Origin: Tipula vernalis
Lineage: Eukaryota > Arthropoda > Insecta > Diptera > Tipulidae
DNA: 64,000 nucleotides
Direction: 5' to 3'
NCBI GenBank assembly: GCA_958295665.1
Contig: OY282558.1
Coordinates: 69,242,789-69,306,788, forward strand
The position numbers were made by a program, and so were the translations under genes. Under the pieces are notes generated by a model, which saw nothing but the letters and a program-made list of their open reading frames with translations, did not search any database and was not told the DNA's origin. The number at the start of each line of letters is the position of its first letter. Position 1 is the stretch's first letter. Shown here piece by piece: positions 32,777 through 45,834 of the stretch.

Positions 32777-33164
32777 CTAAACACGCAACCTTCCGATGCA
32801 AGAACATAGTGTCTTCACCAAAAAATAGTGAATCGAAAGAGAGTTGTTCGCCCACGGGTCACGCCCGATTTCTCAGCGATTGGGGTTACAATCACCTCAC
32901 TCCAGCAGCAGACAACAAGGCGGCAATCATTAAACGTCTTCAACATAGCAACATATCAGAGACCGAGGTGACTCCATTTTTTTTAACGAGTCTCTGCACC
33001 GGCTTTCTGCTAAATTTAAATAACTGTAAGTACTTAATTATTTTTATCGGTGCATATTTTAATACTCTCGCGCATCAAATTAATTATCTCGCAAATATAT
33101 GTTTATATCGGTCTTAAATTAAAAATTATTTTTCTCCTGCACTACCTTCACTAAATTTTTCGTA

Positions 33165-34237
33165 ATGGACCCGATAACAGGTACTCTTCTCCCACCGAGC
33201 GTCAATGATGAGGCATCAACATCAGACAATGCGGCAACAGGTTCTTCTCTTGTTACGTTGTCCCCAGCGCAATTGGCGGAAGTTATTAATGATGCAATTG
33301 CCAAAGCCGGCGGCATTAATAGTACGTCACAAATGACGCAATTAAATTCAAATTCTTCTGTTGCGGGTGGGTAATTGCTCGAGTGGCTTTTAAACCTCCG
33401 CAACCACTTCATAATCAAAATCCAAATGTGTGGTTCGAAATTTTAGAGCAACAGTTTTTAGTTGCGGGTATTACAGTGGAAACAACGATGTACGCACATG
33501 CGGTGGGGGCGCTGGATGCACGACTCCATGACACTCTCGTGTATTTGATTACCAGCGTGAAGGGTACACATCCTTACACCACCTTTAAAACCGAAGTGAT
33601 CCGGGTGCTCGGCGAGTCAGAGAAGGCGAAGCTTAACAATCTGATGCAGCATGGCTTGACACTTGACGACAGGAAGCCGTCGCAGTTGTTGAACAACATG
33701 CGATTGAACGCTGGCAGCAATTTGAACGATACAACCCTTCGTCAATTTTGGATGAAAAGATTGCCGCAGCAGGTTCAAATGGTGCTCACACCTTTCGAAA
33801 ATGACGTCTCCCTGGCGGTCTTGGCGGAACGAGCGGACAATGTGCATGAGACGATGACTCAGGCTCAGGTTAATATCCTTGAGGCGCCTGCTTCTGTCCC
33901 AAATGTAAATTCTAATCTTTCGATCGATCAACAATTTTCAGAATTTCGCAAAACATTATTATCGGAAATTTCGGAAATTTTTCAACACAATTCTCGATCT
34001 CGATCAAATTCAAATTCTAATCGTCACTATAAGTCTCGGTCGCAATCCGGTTCTAATAATTCACGACAAAACTCACCAAATTTTCGAAATTCTTATTATT
34101 CGGGTGATCCGTCTGCCGCAAATAATTTTACCTGTTATTATCATCAACGTTTCGGAGCTAAAGCGCATAAATGCAAAACCGGGTGTCTATTTTTATCTAG
34201 GTCTAGTTCTTCCGATAATAATGTGCCAAAAAATTAA
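33165..34237 (+). pseudogene. Gypsy gag with CHCC zinc knuckle, one frameshift
   Basis: The first ATG frame (33165-33374) gives 69 codons and hits a stop. The same protein resumes in another frame from about 33372 (VIARVAFKPPQPLHNQNPNV, then WFEILEQQFLVAGITVE), which is the normal start of a CsRn1-type capsid. The capsid runs to about residue 165 of the second frame (LAERADNVHET). It is followed by an S/R/N-rich linker and the zinc motif CYYHQRFGAKAHKCKTGC, with C251, H254, C264 and C268. Gag forms the particle and binds the RNA. A single-base insertion near 33370 explains the break. Confidence 0.8.
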
Positions 34238-34342
34238 TAAGTCATTCGCAACTGGCGGAGTGCAATGACTTATCCAAATCCAGCCGCCTTTTAATTTTTG
34301 AAATTTTTCTGCAAACGAATTTTTTAATAGATACGGGCGCAG

Positions 34343-36910
34343 ATGTCTCAGTCTTGCCGGCTCGCTTCGTTCGAGTTGTTTGCAGCTAACGGCTCTACAG
34401 TAAACGCTTTCGGAACCAAAATTTTAAAGCTTGACATCGGACTGCGACGCAAATTCTCCTGGGAGTTTATCATTGCGGACGTGTCGATGCCTATTATCGG
34501 CGCAGATTTTTTGAGGAACACAGGTTTGCTCGTGGATATACAAAGACAAAGGCTTATAGATCCGTTAACCTCTTTGTGTTCACACGGTGCGCTGTCCTCC
34601 ACCGATGTTTCTGCTGTATCAATGATCGACAGGTCAGTGATGGACCCAGGAGTGTTCGACGTTATTTCAAAATTTCCGACAGTAATTTACGGCAACATCA
34701 ACATCGACAATATAAAACATAACGTGACTCACAAGCTAGAGACGAACGGAGCACCGATTGCGTGCAAACCACGACGACTGGCACCAGATAAATTCATCAT
34801 CGCAAAGACAGAATTCGAAAACATGATGAAACGCGGGATTTGCAGACCTAGTAGCAGCCCTTGGTCGAGTCCCTTACATTTGGTGTTAAAAAAGGATGGA
34901 GAGTGGAGACCATGTGGAGATTTCCGAGCACTTAATCGGATCACGATTCCGGATCGGTACCCAATTCCACATCTCCAAGATTTTACACAACGACTCGAGG
35001 GCTGCTCTATTTTCTCAACGATAGACCTTGTCCAGGCCTACCACCAAATTCCCATCGAACCGACGGACATTCCAAAAACAGCAATTTCGACGCCTTTTGG
35101 ACTTTTTGAATTTTGTAGAATGACATTCGGTCTTCGCAATGCAGCACAGTCGTTCCAACGTCTTATGCACTCAGTTATACGAGGACTTGACTTCGCTTTT
35201 GTGTATTTGGACGACGTGCTCATTGCCTCTAAAAATTACGACGAACATCTTGGGCACGTTAAAATTATCTTCTCTAAATTAGAAGAACACGGACTTGTAG
35301 TTAACCTCGACAAATGCACTTTTGCAAAACATGAAATTACATTTTTAGGACACTTGGTAACTGGACAAGGTATCTTACCATCGCATGAACGTGTTCAAGT
35401 CATCAAAAATTTCAAACGACCACTGACCGTAAAACAACTTAAACGCTTTTTAGGCATGATTAACTTTTATCGTCGCTTCATTCCTGGTGCTGCTGCCGAC
35501 CAGGCATTACTGAACGACTACCTAAAAGGTTACACAAAGAACAGTCGCGTTCCAATACAGTGGTCGACAGCAGCTATAGAAGCGTTCGATAACTGCAAAA
35601 ATAAACTTACGGACGCTACCTTACTGATTCATCCTTCATCATCAGCACCTCTGGACATCATGGTCGATGCTTCCGATACGGCGCTAGGAGCAGTGGTTCA
35701 GCAGTGCATTTCAGATACTTGGCAACCACTCGGGTTTTTTTCAGTACGTCTCAATGATACGCAAAAAAGATACAGTGCTTATGATCGTGAACTTCTCGCG
35801 GCTTACTCGGGCGTCAAACACTTTCGCCACCTCCTCGAAGGTCGTACGTTCACGCTGTACACCGATCATAAACCATTGATCTACGCTTTTAATCAGAATC
35901 CGGAAAAGGCATCTCCTCGTCAATTTAGACACTTAGATTTCATTGGTCAATTTACGACCGATATCCAGCACATTTCAGGCATGGATAATGTCGTCGCAGA
36001 TACTCTCTCACGTATTAATCAAATTTCTATTCCCGAAAGTATTGATTATTCGGTCATCGCAGATGCTCAGACCAATGACGAAGAACTTCAAGAAATCTTA
36101 AGGAGTAACTCTGCTCTTAAATTCGAGAAATTTGCGGTTGCGTTCAATTCAAAAACCTTAATTCATTGCGATATATCAACTACTACACCTAGGCCATTCA
36201 TTCCGCTAAATTTTCGGAAAAAAGTTTTCGAAGCATTTCATAACCTTTCTCATCCTGGCGTCAAAGCTTCCATTAAACTTTTGACGCAGAATGTCATTTG
36301 GCCATCGATTAATAAAGACGTCCAGAAAATGGCTCAAAACTGTGTAGCTTGCCAAAAGGCTAAAGTCTCTCGACACACTAAATCTCCACTGAGTACGTAT
36401 AAATTAACCTCTCAACGCTTTTCAAATATTCACCTCGACATCATTGGTCCGTTACCGGTTTCTGATAATCAGCGGTATTGCGTCACATTGATTGATAGAT
36501 ACACCCGCTGGCCCGAGGCGGTTCCAGTTCCTGATATAACTGCTGCTACCGTCGCTTTCGCTGTCTACTCTCATTGGATAGCTCGCTTTGGTGTGCCAAA
36601 GTCCATTGTCACGGACCAAGGCACGCAATTCGAATCACAATTTTTTCACGAACTGGCTAATTTACTTGGTTTTGAACGAAGAAGAACAACTAGTTACAAT
36701 CCAAAATGTAATGGCATGATCGAGCGTTGGCACCGTGTAATTAAGTCTGCCATTATGTGCTACAATCGAACTGATTGGACTAATGTTCTTCCTGCAATCT
36801 TACTTGGACTACGAACAACGTACAGTGACGAACTGAAATCTACGCCAGCTGAGCTTGTTTTCGGACATACGACGCGAGTTCCAGGAGCTTTTTTGGAAAC
36901 TTACGAATGA
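34343..36910 (+). CDS. Gypsy pol: protease end, RT, RNase H, integrase core
   Basis: 855 codons. The protease active site [12 protein letters not shown] lies just upstream at 34324-34359 in a different frame, so a frameshift at about 34355-34370 separates it. In the ORF: protease C-terminus ([16 protein letters not shown], about residues 50-65); RT from about 165 with [11 protein letters not shown] and the catalytic YLDD at 288-291; RNase H about 430-560 with [12 protein letters not shown] and YTDHKPL; integrase zinc region about 630-670 (HNLSHPG ... CVACQ); integrase core D699 (LDIIGPLP), D758 (VTDQGTQF) and E794 (NGMIERWH). D758 and E794 have canonical D-35-E spacing. The ORF ends early at 36908-36910 because of a frame change in a T-run at about 36890. 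Confidence 0.85.
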   Translation: MSQSCRLASFELFAANGSTVNAFGTKILKLDIGLRRKFSWEFIIADVSMPIIGADFLRNTGLLVDIQRQRLIDPLTSLCSHGALSSTDVSAVSMIDRSVMDPGVFDVISKFPTVIYGNINIDNIKHNVTHKLETNGAPIACKPRRLAPDKFIIAKTEFENMMKRGICRPSSSPWSSPLHLVLKKDGEWRPCGDFRALNRITIPDRYPIPHLQDFTQRLEGCSIFSTIDLVQAYHQIPIEPTDIPKTAISTPFGLFEFCRMTFGLRNAAQSFQRLMHSVIRGLDFAFVYLDDVLIASKNYDEHLGHVKIIFSKLEEHGLVVNLDKCTFAKHEITFLGHLVTGQGILPSHERVQVIKNFKRPLTVKQLKRFLGMINFYRRFIPGAAADQALLNDYLKGYTKNSRVPIQWSTAAIEAFDNCKNKLTDATLLIHPSSSAPLDIMVDASDTALGAVVQQCISDTWQPLGFFSVRLNDTQKRYSAYDRELLAAYSGVKHFRHLLEGRTFTLYTDHKPLIYAFNQNPEKASPRQFRHLDFIGQFTTDIQHISGMDNVVADTLSRINQISIPESIDYSVIADAQTNDEELQEILRSNSALKFEKFAVAFNSKTLIHCDISTTTPRPFIPLNFRKKVFEAFHNLSHPGVKASIKLLTQNVIWPSINKDVQKMAQNCVACQKAKVSRHTKSPLSTYKLTSQRFSNIHLDIIGPLPVSDNQRYCVTLIDRYTRWPEAVPVPDITAATVAFAVYSHWIARFGVPKSIVTDQGTQFESQFFHELANLLGFERRRTTSYNPKCNGMIERWHRVIKSAIMCYNRTDWTNVLPAILLGLRTTYSDELKSTPAELVFGHTTRVPGAFLETYE

Positions 36911-37394
36911 TCAAATTTTACAGTCAGACTTTGTAACGAACATCAAACGACACTTCGACGAAATTCGACCTGTACCGGCTTCGCGCCATGCTACGGACAA
37001 AATTTTTATTAGTAAAGATCTGCTTACTTGCTCGCACGTTTTCTTACGAACTGACGCAGTACGCAGATCACTGCAACCACCATATACAGGACCGTTTTTG
37101 GTTATCGATCGTACATCAAAATTTTACACTTTAGATTTGAATGGAAGACATGTCAAAATGTCCATCGACCGACTTAAACCGTGTTACAGGGACAACCAAG
37201 ACACGCAGACTACACAAACGGGACCACCTGTACCGACTCACGAAACACAACTTCCAATTTCGGCTGACGTATCTAAATTACCTACTGTAGACTCAAAAGT
37301 TTGCAAGCAGGTTCGCTTCGATCTTTCGCCGAAATCTGCGACTAAAACTACGAGGTCAGGTCGTGTGTCCAGGACTCCCATGCGCTTCGAGTGA
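36890..37394 (+). pseudogene. Gypsy integrase C-terminus, out of frame with pol
   Basis: From about 36890 the integrase continues in a second frame: FVTNIKRHFDEIRPVPASRH, then HVFLRTDAVRRSLQPPYTGP and HVKMSIDRLKPCY. This is the C-terminal DNA-binding part usual for the clade, with a GPFxVxxR pattern. A T/P-rich tail ends in TRSGRVSRTPMRFE just before the polypurine tract. The break is a one-base change in the T-run that ends the preceding ORF. Confidence 0.75.
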
Positions 37395-37419
37395 AGTACG
37401 ATAGATCAGCGATCTCTCT

Positions 37420-37429
37420 GGGAGGGGAG
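37420..37429 (+). promoter_or_regulatory. Polypurine tract
   Basis: GGGAGGGGAG lies just upstream of the 3' LTR (37434), the expected plus-strand primer site. Confidence 0.65.
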
Positions 37430-37433
37430 TATT

Positions 37434-37873
37434 TGTGGCGTCGATCGAAAGTAAAATTGTCAAATTATAAAAATGCACCTTTAAGAATAATTAAGTACAA
37501 AATATTCGCACCATTTTTAGATTCCTAAAAAAACGTAGCAAGCCACAAAATAAAAAAAGGGTTTTTGTTTTTTCAAAAAAAGAAGAAGTTAAAAAAAAAA
37601 AACAATAATATTACTTACGACTTGAGTTTCTTGGTGCAATTGTATCTCCTTTCTGTTTTAGTAACAAAATAAAAATAAAAGTTTAAAAGCTAAAGTACTT
37701 GTATTAATATAAAAAGCAATTAAAAATATATGTGTTATTAATCAAAAAACACACTAAAGAATAGCGAAAGCGGGCTTCGCCTAATTGTGCTCGATAGGGA
37801 GTTACCATCACCGAGCCGCTAGAGGGCTTCGCATAAGTGTGCTCGATAGGGAGTTGCCATCCCAGAGCCACCA
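37434..37873 (+). repeat. 3' LTR of the Gypsy element
   Basis: Same sequence as the LTR at 32331, about 97 percent identical by eye. It ends near CCACCAAAA before ATATATATG-type flanking DNA. Confidence 0.8.
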
Positions 37874-37908
37874 AAACCATATATATGTTAACGTTTTCCT
37901 TTCTCATT

Positions 37909-38288
37909 GAACTGATACTTGTACCGAATTGATAATTTTTATCGAATTGATACTTTGAATCAATTGATCCTTTTGCGCTACCTTTGCGTAAAACTTTAGA
38001 TAATTTTTACGATATAATTTTTTATAAATTTAACCAAATCTTATATTATTGGACCTTAATCTTTATTTTCGAAATAAAGATTTATTTACTAAAATAAAAT
38101 GTATCTGAAAAATATCCACCGATAAACATTTTGTTTGAAAATTAATTTCATTAAATGATTTAAGCAAATAGGAATACAGAAGTTTGGTTTAAATATTACA
38201 TCACAAAAATTATCTAAAAGTAGCAAGCAAATAACTCAAAAGAATCAATACCGGTTTAAAGTATCAACTCGGTTCAAAGTATCAATTC
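37909..38288. mobile_element. MITE-like inverted-repeat element
   Basis: The left arm 37909-38014 and right arm 38199-38288 are inverse copies sharing GAAxTGATACTT ... ATTGATACTTTGAA ... CTTTTAGATAATTTTT motifs. The interior is AT-rich and non-coding. A target duplication is not clear. Confidence 0.5.
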
Positions 38289-38289
38289 A

Positions 38290-41200
38290 GAATTTGGTTA
38301 AAAGTCATATTTATTCCTACCTAATAATTAAATTATTAAGATTTTAAGAATAATTTATTATGTTATAATTTTGATTTAATTTTGTCACATTACAAACCAA
38401 ATTACATAATTTTTCTCGAAAAAATGTATGATACCTAAAATTATCGATTAAATCCATCATTAATATCATCATCAGTCACTATTCGACATTATACATATTA
38501 ATAAAAAAAATTGTTTTTGCATTCAAAATTAAAATTTCAGTCTCATGACTTAGCGTAATTCAACCGTAGAGAGTACCAACCATGCATTGTACCAAATATC
38601 CAAATTTATCTTAGTTACTGTATCGTAAATTAGAAAACAACAATTTTTATCTCGTAAACAGCAAAAACGACATAAAGCATTAAGAAACTACATATCTCCA
38701 ACATAAAAGTGTTATACACTCTGGAGTTCATATGTAGGCAAGTAATAATAAATTTCTATGTATTGTGCACTGTTTTATTCCAGTTTCCCCATTTAATTCG
38801 TACACCAACATAAATTTCCACCACACTAATACATACCCACATGCAGACTACCTAATGTTAGTAAGTATTTTTGTTTTGAATTGTTTTCTTTTTTTTTTTT
38901 TTTTTTTGCTTCTGCCGATATTTTCAACCAGAAGTTACCTAGCTTTGACCGGTTAAATATTAAAAAATAAAATTTTCACGTGAAAATTTTCTTTCTGTGC
39001 AAAAATTAATAAAAAAAATGTTTTAATTTTTAATTGTAAATGTGCATAAGAGGAATTACAAACCCGAAATTGGAACTTTGGATTAAAAACGCTACAATTA
39101 GATCAATTAGCTAATTAAAGTCTAACTGGTGGCAAAATAGCGAACAGTCGAAAAACCAAATAATAATAGTGCGAGTGTTTTATTTTTAATTTTTTTTTTT
39201 GTTTTTGGAAGTTTTGTTAATTATTGTTAATTAAAAAAAAAATAAACAAAATAAAAAAAAAAATTTTGTTTTGTTTAGTTTGTTTTATTTTGTGTTGATT
39301 AATTAATTAATAAAAAAAATTTTTTTGCAAAGAGGTGAATTTATGATTTATGTTTTATTTTATTTTAATTAAGTTTTTAGTGTTAACAAAAACAAATAAT
39401 AAATCCAAATTAAAAAAATGGTTCTATGGTGAATTTATATATATAGTTTTTATATATAATAATTTTAATATTTAATTATTTTTTTTTTTTTTTTTGTTGA
39501 ATGATATATTCATATATTATTAAGCTTTCGGCTTAAAGTTAATAAAATAAAATAAAAAATTTAACCAACCAACCAAAAAAAAAAAAAAGAAGAAAACTTA
39601 TCGCGTAACATAAAGTTACCGACCAAAATCTTTATTTCAAATTATTTTTATTATACTCATTTATTTTTTGTTAAAAATTCTAATTAATAATATATTAATA
39701 AATATAATTAATAATAAATTATAATGCAGTATGTATAATTGATTGTGATCCGTTTTTTTTTTTGTTGCTGTTTTATATTTAAATTAAATAATTATAAAAC
39801 CGACAGAATTAATAAGAAAATTTTTTTTTTTTTTTTTTTTCGAAAATGGCACGTTGGAATAATATTTTTGCCACGGCCGCCATCAAATATCGGGCCGTAA
39901 ACCACTCTAACGAAAAAACAAGGATATTTTGATGATGATAATATTGATATGAAAAATGCATGCGACATTCGCTTGTGATTTAAAAATTATTTAAATTATT
40001 TGTTCGTTTTTAATTTTTATTTATTGATGTAGGTTAGTTAAAAGTTACGATTAGAATTGTGTTTATTCGTCATAAATATAGTGTGTGCGTATATGTTTGG
40101 TGGAATTATGTATGGAATAAAAATTTATTGATTGATTTAATCATTTTTTTTTGTTATGTTCTGTAGTTGGATTTTTTTTTTTTTTTTTTTTTTTTTACCG
40201 ATCTGAGCAAAATTGGGAAAATATTTTTTTGGTTTTACCATTGAAATTTGTGTTATGATAAAATCATGGTGGATGTTTTGTATTATGACTGAAGAGTAGA
40301 GTATAGAATTTTTTTAAGCGCCGGATCCTATCTTTCTGCTTATTGATTTTTGGGCAAATTTCGTCACGTGTTTTTTTATAAGTTGGAAGTTTTACCCAAA
40401 TTTTTTTTTTGTTGTGTTTTTATATGTAGTATATTACAATACACCACCAACGCGCCATATAAACGTGATGACGTTAGTTTTCGAGATTTTTTTTTTTTGT
40501 GGTGGATATTTTATACGCAGGGATATTAATAATTTAAATTTTCATGATGAAATTTTTTATTTAGATATGTGTTCAAAAATACCTAAAATTTGTGATTACG
40601 TAACCTGAATAATTTATTATTTGGTATTATGATGTTAGTTAGAGTTAGAGTTAATTAACGTAGATGTTATATTAGAAGTTCAATAAGTAATATCACCCTG
40701 CAGCCCCATACAATTTGACCTAATTTTTGATTTTTGTACAGCAATTATAATTTGACCCCATTTAAAATATGTCATGGTCTTACATACTCTAAAGATTTAC
40801 GATTCTTCTGCGAAACGAAAAAAAATTATTAACATCAACCTTTAGAAAATAACAGGTTCTAGTTCTTCTCGGAAAATTGCCTTTTGACTACTTTTGCCTT
40901 CTGGTACAAATCAGCTATAAAATCGACCTCATTAAAGTCTAACTAATGATTAAATTATGGAACTTTACGGTTTAAGTTTAATTAAGAGATTTTCAAGAAA
41001 TTTAAGACTTTAATTTTAAAATTTCAAGAAAAATAAATTAAGAAAATTTCAATGAATTTACCAATTAAAGTTTAAGAAAACCGAGAATTGAAAAGCTTTA
41101 GAAAATTTTATGAAAGAGAAAAAATTCTGAAAAAAAAGTGTACGTTTTGAGTTTGATGTCCGCATGCTGAATTTAAATCTTTAACAATGCGTGTTAATGG

Positions 41201-41640
41201 CGGTCTTTGTTTACTCTTCTACTTAAGTGGACTGTATTAATAAATCTTTCGTTAATTTCTTGTTTTTTTTTTATTTTTTATTTATTTTTAACATAGGAGG
41301 ACGCTTATTACAATTTCAAACTTTTTCTTCTCCTCCGTTTTACATACTCTCTATTTTAGAACACACCATCAAGATGTCGACTTAAATCAACATAGTGTTA
41401 CCAAACGCAACCTTTTATTAATTTTCAGAATGTCCGCTACAGAACTTACACCCCGGGTTGAAATGATATATCCTTCTCAAACTTAATGTTAACGCTTCAA
41501 ATTGTTACGTGTGGTAGCAGCTAATAATAATATTAATTATACATCGATTAAATTATAACAACATAAATATTAAAGTAAATCAAGATGATTCCCCCCTTGG
41601 AATCCTCTTTTACAATAACCAAAACATTAGGCTGTAAATT
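38290..41640. other. Gene-less, homopolymer-rich stretch
   Basis: Many A and T runs of 10-23 bases (38890, 39480, 39820, 40165 and others). I see no coding frame above noise and no element ends. Around 41420-41460, TTTTCAGAATGTCCGCTACA resembles 45865-45885 (TTTTCAAAATGTCCTCTACA). This may be LTR remnants flanking the minus-strand BEL/Pao element, at low confidence. Confidence 0.4.
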
Positions 41641-41694
41641 TGGTTGTGATTCCAGCCACGTATGCCGCTGTTGTAAAGTATTGATAAATTCCAA

Positions 41695-42395
41695 TTAGAA
41701 TCTTTTCCAAAACTGCTGTACTAATTGGGTTAATTGTTGCCATTGAGTGAGACGGTTAGAAGGTAGTTCACAAGTGTTTGGTTCCATGACTGCATTTATT
41801 ACTGTGCCAATAATAAAATGACCAGGAGTTAATGGTTGCTGATCATGTGGATCGGATGACATTTCACACAAGGGACGCGAATTCATTATCCCTTCAATCT
41901 GAACAACCAAAGTATACAGGAAGTCCAACGTCATAATACGCGAACTGGTTACCTTTTTCATATGGGTTTGAAAATGAGGGGCTCGTGGTGAAATAAAATG
42001 CCATTTTATACCCTCTGTTGAACAATGTTTGCTTTAAACATGTTTTCCATGGTTATGTTATGTTCTCCACCACCTCGAGGTGTACTGCCTTTGTGGTAAG
42101 ACAAACAAATATGCAAATATAGACCTTGGCATAAGTTTCCTTACGTTGATTCCTGTAGCGCAATGATAATGGCCCACAAAAGTCTAAGCCCGTAGCGTAA
42201 AACGATCGACATGATTCTATATGGCTGCACTCGGAAACACGCCAAGCAAGAATGCAGTTCCTTTTTTATCAACTTTATTCCATGTATTAACCAATACCTT
42301 TGCCGTAGAATATATAATGTTTGCCTAATTCCGCAATGTAAGTTTACGAGATGTACTTGTTTAATTAGCAACGACGTAATGTGATGGCGAAACAA
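41695..42395 (-). pseudogene. BEL/Pao integrase, core deleted
   Basis: 42395-42141 carries the zinc-binding region (LVNLHCGIRQTLYILRQRYW, SCLACFRVQ). 41961-41695 carries the C-terminal part (VVQIEGIMNSRPLCEMSSDP, PLTPGHFIIG, QLVQQFWKRF). The region between them, where the D,D,E core should lie, is reduced to about 180 bp of unrelated-looking sequence. Confidence 0.7.
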
Positions 42396-42401
42396 AATAA
42401 T

Positions 42402-44500
42402 TTAATGTTTCTGTTCCATTGATAATGTCTTACTGTTCTCAAGACGACCACCAACTCGAATTAACCCGTCTTCATCCTCCGGCGTCTTGGTCAATGGTAA
42501 AATCAATTTTGATGGCCATGTGTCTTCAGCACATTTCAAAAAGTGTGGCCCATGAAACCAAATTGCACAGTCACGTAATTCTGCTGGTAACGCGACACCA
42601 CATCCGCAGGGTTGCTCTTGGTGTCGACATGCCGCCATCTCATTAGTTATACGATGTGATTCATAAATTTTTAACTCATGCGGAGGTGTTTTAATCCATG
42701 ACAATACTATTGTTGAATCCGACCACAGAGTACATTTTGCTGACGGAAGATCCAACGACTTGATTACCCTTTGTGTTAATTCTGCTAGTAATAATGCTGC
42801 GTTTAATTCTAATCGTGGAATAATTGTTGTGCGCAATGGAGCTACTCGGGATTTACTGCACACAGCAATTTTACAGATATTTCATCATTTTTGCCAACTG
42901 ATTTTAAATAGATACATGCACCGTACGCTACTGTTGGCGCGTCTGCAAATCCGTGGTTCTCAATTGACCTGGCTTTTGGTATAACAATGTGTCTTGGAAA
43001 CTTAATCGAATTTAACAATGCCAGTTAATGTATAAATGTATTCCAAGTCGATTGAATATTTGGGGGCAGCAACTCATCCCAAATGATTTTTGCAACCCAT
43101 ACCTCTTGAATCAAAATTATTGCTGTCACAACTACTGGTATGCGATCAAGCCCAAAGGGTCAAACAATTTGGCTATGGCTGACAGTAGTTCTCGTTTCGT
43201 AGTAGTACAGCTGTGGATTTTGGTAGCCACGTTGAAATTAACCTGATCACTTGTTGAGTCCCACATTAACCCTAATGTTTTAATTGTTTCATTGGGACTG
43301 TTCAATTGTTCTCGATCGACCAATGGAATTGTATTCAGCAAAGCGGTTGTATTAGATGTCCATTTTCGCAACATCATTCCAGCACCTTTAAACATCTCCA
43401 CCAGTTACGCTTGAAGTTGTAGTGCTTCTTCCATATTATCACTACCCGTCAACAAATCATCCACGTAAAAACACTCTCTTGTCACTTTAGTTGCCAACGG
43501 ATGTCGGTCTTGCTCATCCCTTGCTAACTTTCGTTTCCAAATAAGGAGCTGATGACGTCCCATACGTAACCGTGCATAATGTGTATTCTTTGATTGGTTG
43601 AGGTTTGATCTTGACATACAAGGATCTGACGATACATTTTCTCCACATCAGTGGTGAAAACGTATGTAAATTTTCTGAATTTGATAATTATCGACAGCAA
43701 TTCCTCTTGAACCGTAGGTCTAACCATTAAGATGTCATTTAGCGAAAAATTAGTTGACATCTTTGCTGATGCGTCGAAAACGACCCGCACTTTTTATTGG
43801 TGTGCTATTCTTATTAATTGCGTGATGTGGGAGGGAATATTCTAAGCCTCGGTTGATGTTATGATGCACTACTGCCATGTGTCCTAAACTTTCGTACTCA
43901 TCCATAAACTTTACGTAATCTCTTTTTAATTCGGGGTTTTTGTTTAATTTTGATTCCAAATAACCAAACCGTTTCAGCGCCTGAGTTTTCGATTCACCCA
44001 ACTGATGAAAATTAGGTTTTAAAGCCAACTTCACCGAAAATCGTCCACTTTTGCCGTCAAATATTCTCTCACATTCTTTCTCTTCAATGGACAAACCTTT
44101 CTTTGTATCATGAGCCTCGATTATTCAGAATTTTTTTCATGGTTCGACTAATTTAGCATCTAAGTCACTCTGTAACTCGCTTGTGGGTAAGAAGAAATTC
44201 TGCTCACATTGATTTTCCAATCGTCCAGCCACCACCAAACTGAAAACTGAATCTTGTAATATCGGCAAATTGCGTTCCAACTCAATTCTTCCATTGTTTA
44301 ATATTTTAAAAATTAACTCTGCGCCAAGCAGCAAATCAATTGAACCGGTGGTACATTGAATCGCGGGTCAGCCAGTGTAACATGTGCTGGTAGTTTCCAT
44401 GATAAGTTCCCTCTGAATCCTTAATTAAGACTTGTGCTGTTGAAAGTGACACATGAAACGAGACATTTGATTTTCGACATACTAGTGTGGTCTTGCTTGA
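42402..44500 (-). pseudogene. BEL/Pao protease, reverse transcriptase and RNase H
   Basis: Protease/DUF1758 traces: 44500-44336 and 44334-44137 (LLLGAELIFKILNNGRIELE). RT start: 44094-43750 (LSIEEKECERIFDGKSGRFS, KPNFHQLGESKTQALKRFGY, YESLGHMAVV). RT palm: 43790-43524 (MRVVFDASAKMSTNFSLNDI, TDVEKMYRQI). The catalytic YVDD lies at 43456-43467 (ECFYVDDLLTGSD), followed by the connection part 43401-43132 (TIKTLGLMWDS, SAIAKLFDPLGLI). RNase H: 42863-42402 (SRVAPLRTTIIPRLELNAAL, LWSDSTIVLSWI). Each catalytic block can still be read, but adjacent blocks are out of frame. Confidence 0.75.
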
Positions 44501-44559
44501 CGTTAAATCATCTATTGATTGTGCCTGATCATTGTGTTGTTGATTCAATTTATTGACAT

Positions 44560-45834
44560 TTACTTGTTGCTCGGTTGAAGAAGACATAATCCGTTCGATT
44601 CTAAATGTAGCATAGTATTGTGCCTTCGTTGACACTTTATACAGCGAGATGATCTACACATAAAATATTTATGTCCACCTTTAAAGCAATTAAGACATAA
44701 ACTTAATTTTCTGATTTGATCAAATCCATCGTGAGGAGCCAGTTTTATGAATTGCTCGCCTACCACCAACAAGTGTGACCGATGGCACAAAGGGCACGTT
44801 ACTATTTGCTCCGCAGCCTCCGAGGATGACAAAAAACGTTGACGTATTCCGACGATGATTGCTACTCGCTGCATTTGACGTTTTGTTTGATGAATCAGTT
44901 TTGGATGAATCATTTTGATATTTTAAAGTACGACTTCTGCGATGTAAAAATTCTAACACTTTCTCCCAAGTAGAATTTTCATTTGACGTATCTTCATTTT
45001 CCCATAATTTACGTGTTTCCGGATCGAAGCGTTGCTTCATTATTTATATTATAACCGCGTCACTTAAATTTTCGCCTAATCTTCCCAATGCTCACAACTG
45101 TTTTTGAGATTCATCCATTATTCTGCATATCTCTGATCTAAATTCCTTGTTCATATATTTCATTTTAAAAAATGACTTAAAATGGGTATCCAAAATGCTC
45201 TCCATGCCAGGCTAAAACCACATGATGAAAACTCAATATTTGTAATTGCTCTTTTAGCCTCTCCAGACAAAGCTCCATTAAGATATTAATATCTCTGCAT
45301 ATCGGTGATTGTAGGATTTTGTACAATTAACTCCTTAAACGAATCTCGAAACCCCAACCATCCTTCTGGATCGCCATCAAATGTGGGTAACGAAATTTTC
45401 GGCAGCATGACTGCATTATACGACAATTGTGGTTTCGATTCCACAATTGATACGCTTTTAGTATGTTCATGCACTACCGTAAGTTGATCCTTGTTCTGCT
45501 TGTTTTGCATTTCACGAGTAGGGGAGATACTTCTTTCCTCTTGCATCTCTTGTATACCATTAGCTGATGCCATTTCGATTTTGGTGTTAATATTTTCATT
45601 TGATAACGTACTTGTACGACGTCGAACTTTGATCACACTTTTGTTTATTTCGTCCGCATTAGATTCATCCTCAAACACGTTTTCTGGAATGGGGCATAGT
45701 ACACTCTCAACTTGATTTAATAATGATGCAAATGCGTAATTAATCTCAGCAAAAGTATCTTGGAAATTGATAATATCATCCTCTATAGCCTCGATTTGCA
45801 TTTCATCACCCATCGTACACGCTATTTCTAACAT
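44560..45834 (-). pseudogene. BEL/Pao gag with zinc knuckles
   Basis: 45834-45286 carries an acidic helical N-terminus and then SYNAVMLPKISLPTFDGDPE with GWLGFRDSFKELI, the DUF1759 start. Sequence between 45286 and 45040 is degraded. 45040-44880 carries VKQRFDPETRKLWENE and STWEKVLEFLHRRSRTL. A frame change leads to the cysteine-rich part at 44860-44600 (CPLCHRSHLL ... LSLCLNCFKGGHKYFMC ... CIKCQRRHNTMLH), the BEL/Pao gag-pol knuckle array. Frameshifts and a deletion inactivate it. Confidence 0.72.

Larger units (their letters stand above)
32331..37873 (+). mobile_element. Ty3/Gypsy retrotransposon, CsRn1-like, with both LTRs
   Basis: Direct LTRs of about 430 bp start TGTGGCGTCGATCG at 32331 and 37434. 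They differ by roughly a dozen substitutions and a few small indels by eye. Internal order is PBS, gag, protease, RT, RNase H, integrase, a C-terminal tail and a polypurine tract. The Gag zinc motif is C-x2-H-x9-C-x3-C, the hallmark of the CsRn1 clade. Three single-base-type frame changes break gag-pol. It lies just right of element B's TIR. I could not settle the target duplication because the LTR end near CCAAAA is ambiguous. Confidence 0.85.

Noticed and set aside
32809..33117. 102-codon frame in the Gypsy leader as a separate gene
   Set aside because: Lies in the 5' leader before gag, has no domain and ends in AT-rich low-complexity text.
39846..39932. Short ORF starting ATGGCACGTTGG in a small GC-rich island with GCCGCCAT (YY1/Pho-like) sites
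   Set aside because: 28 codons only, no homology recognised, and such site matches are common by chance.
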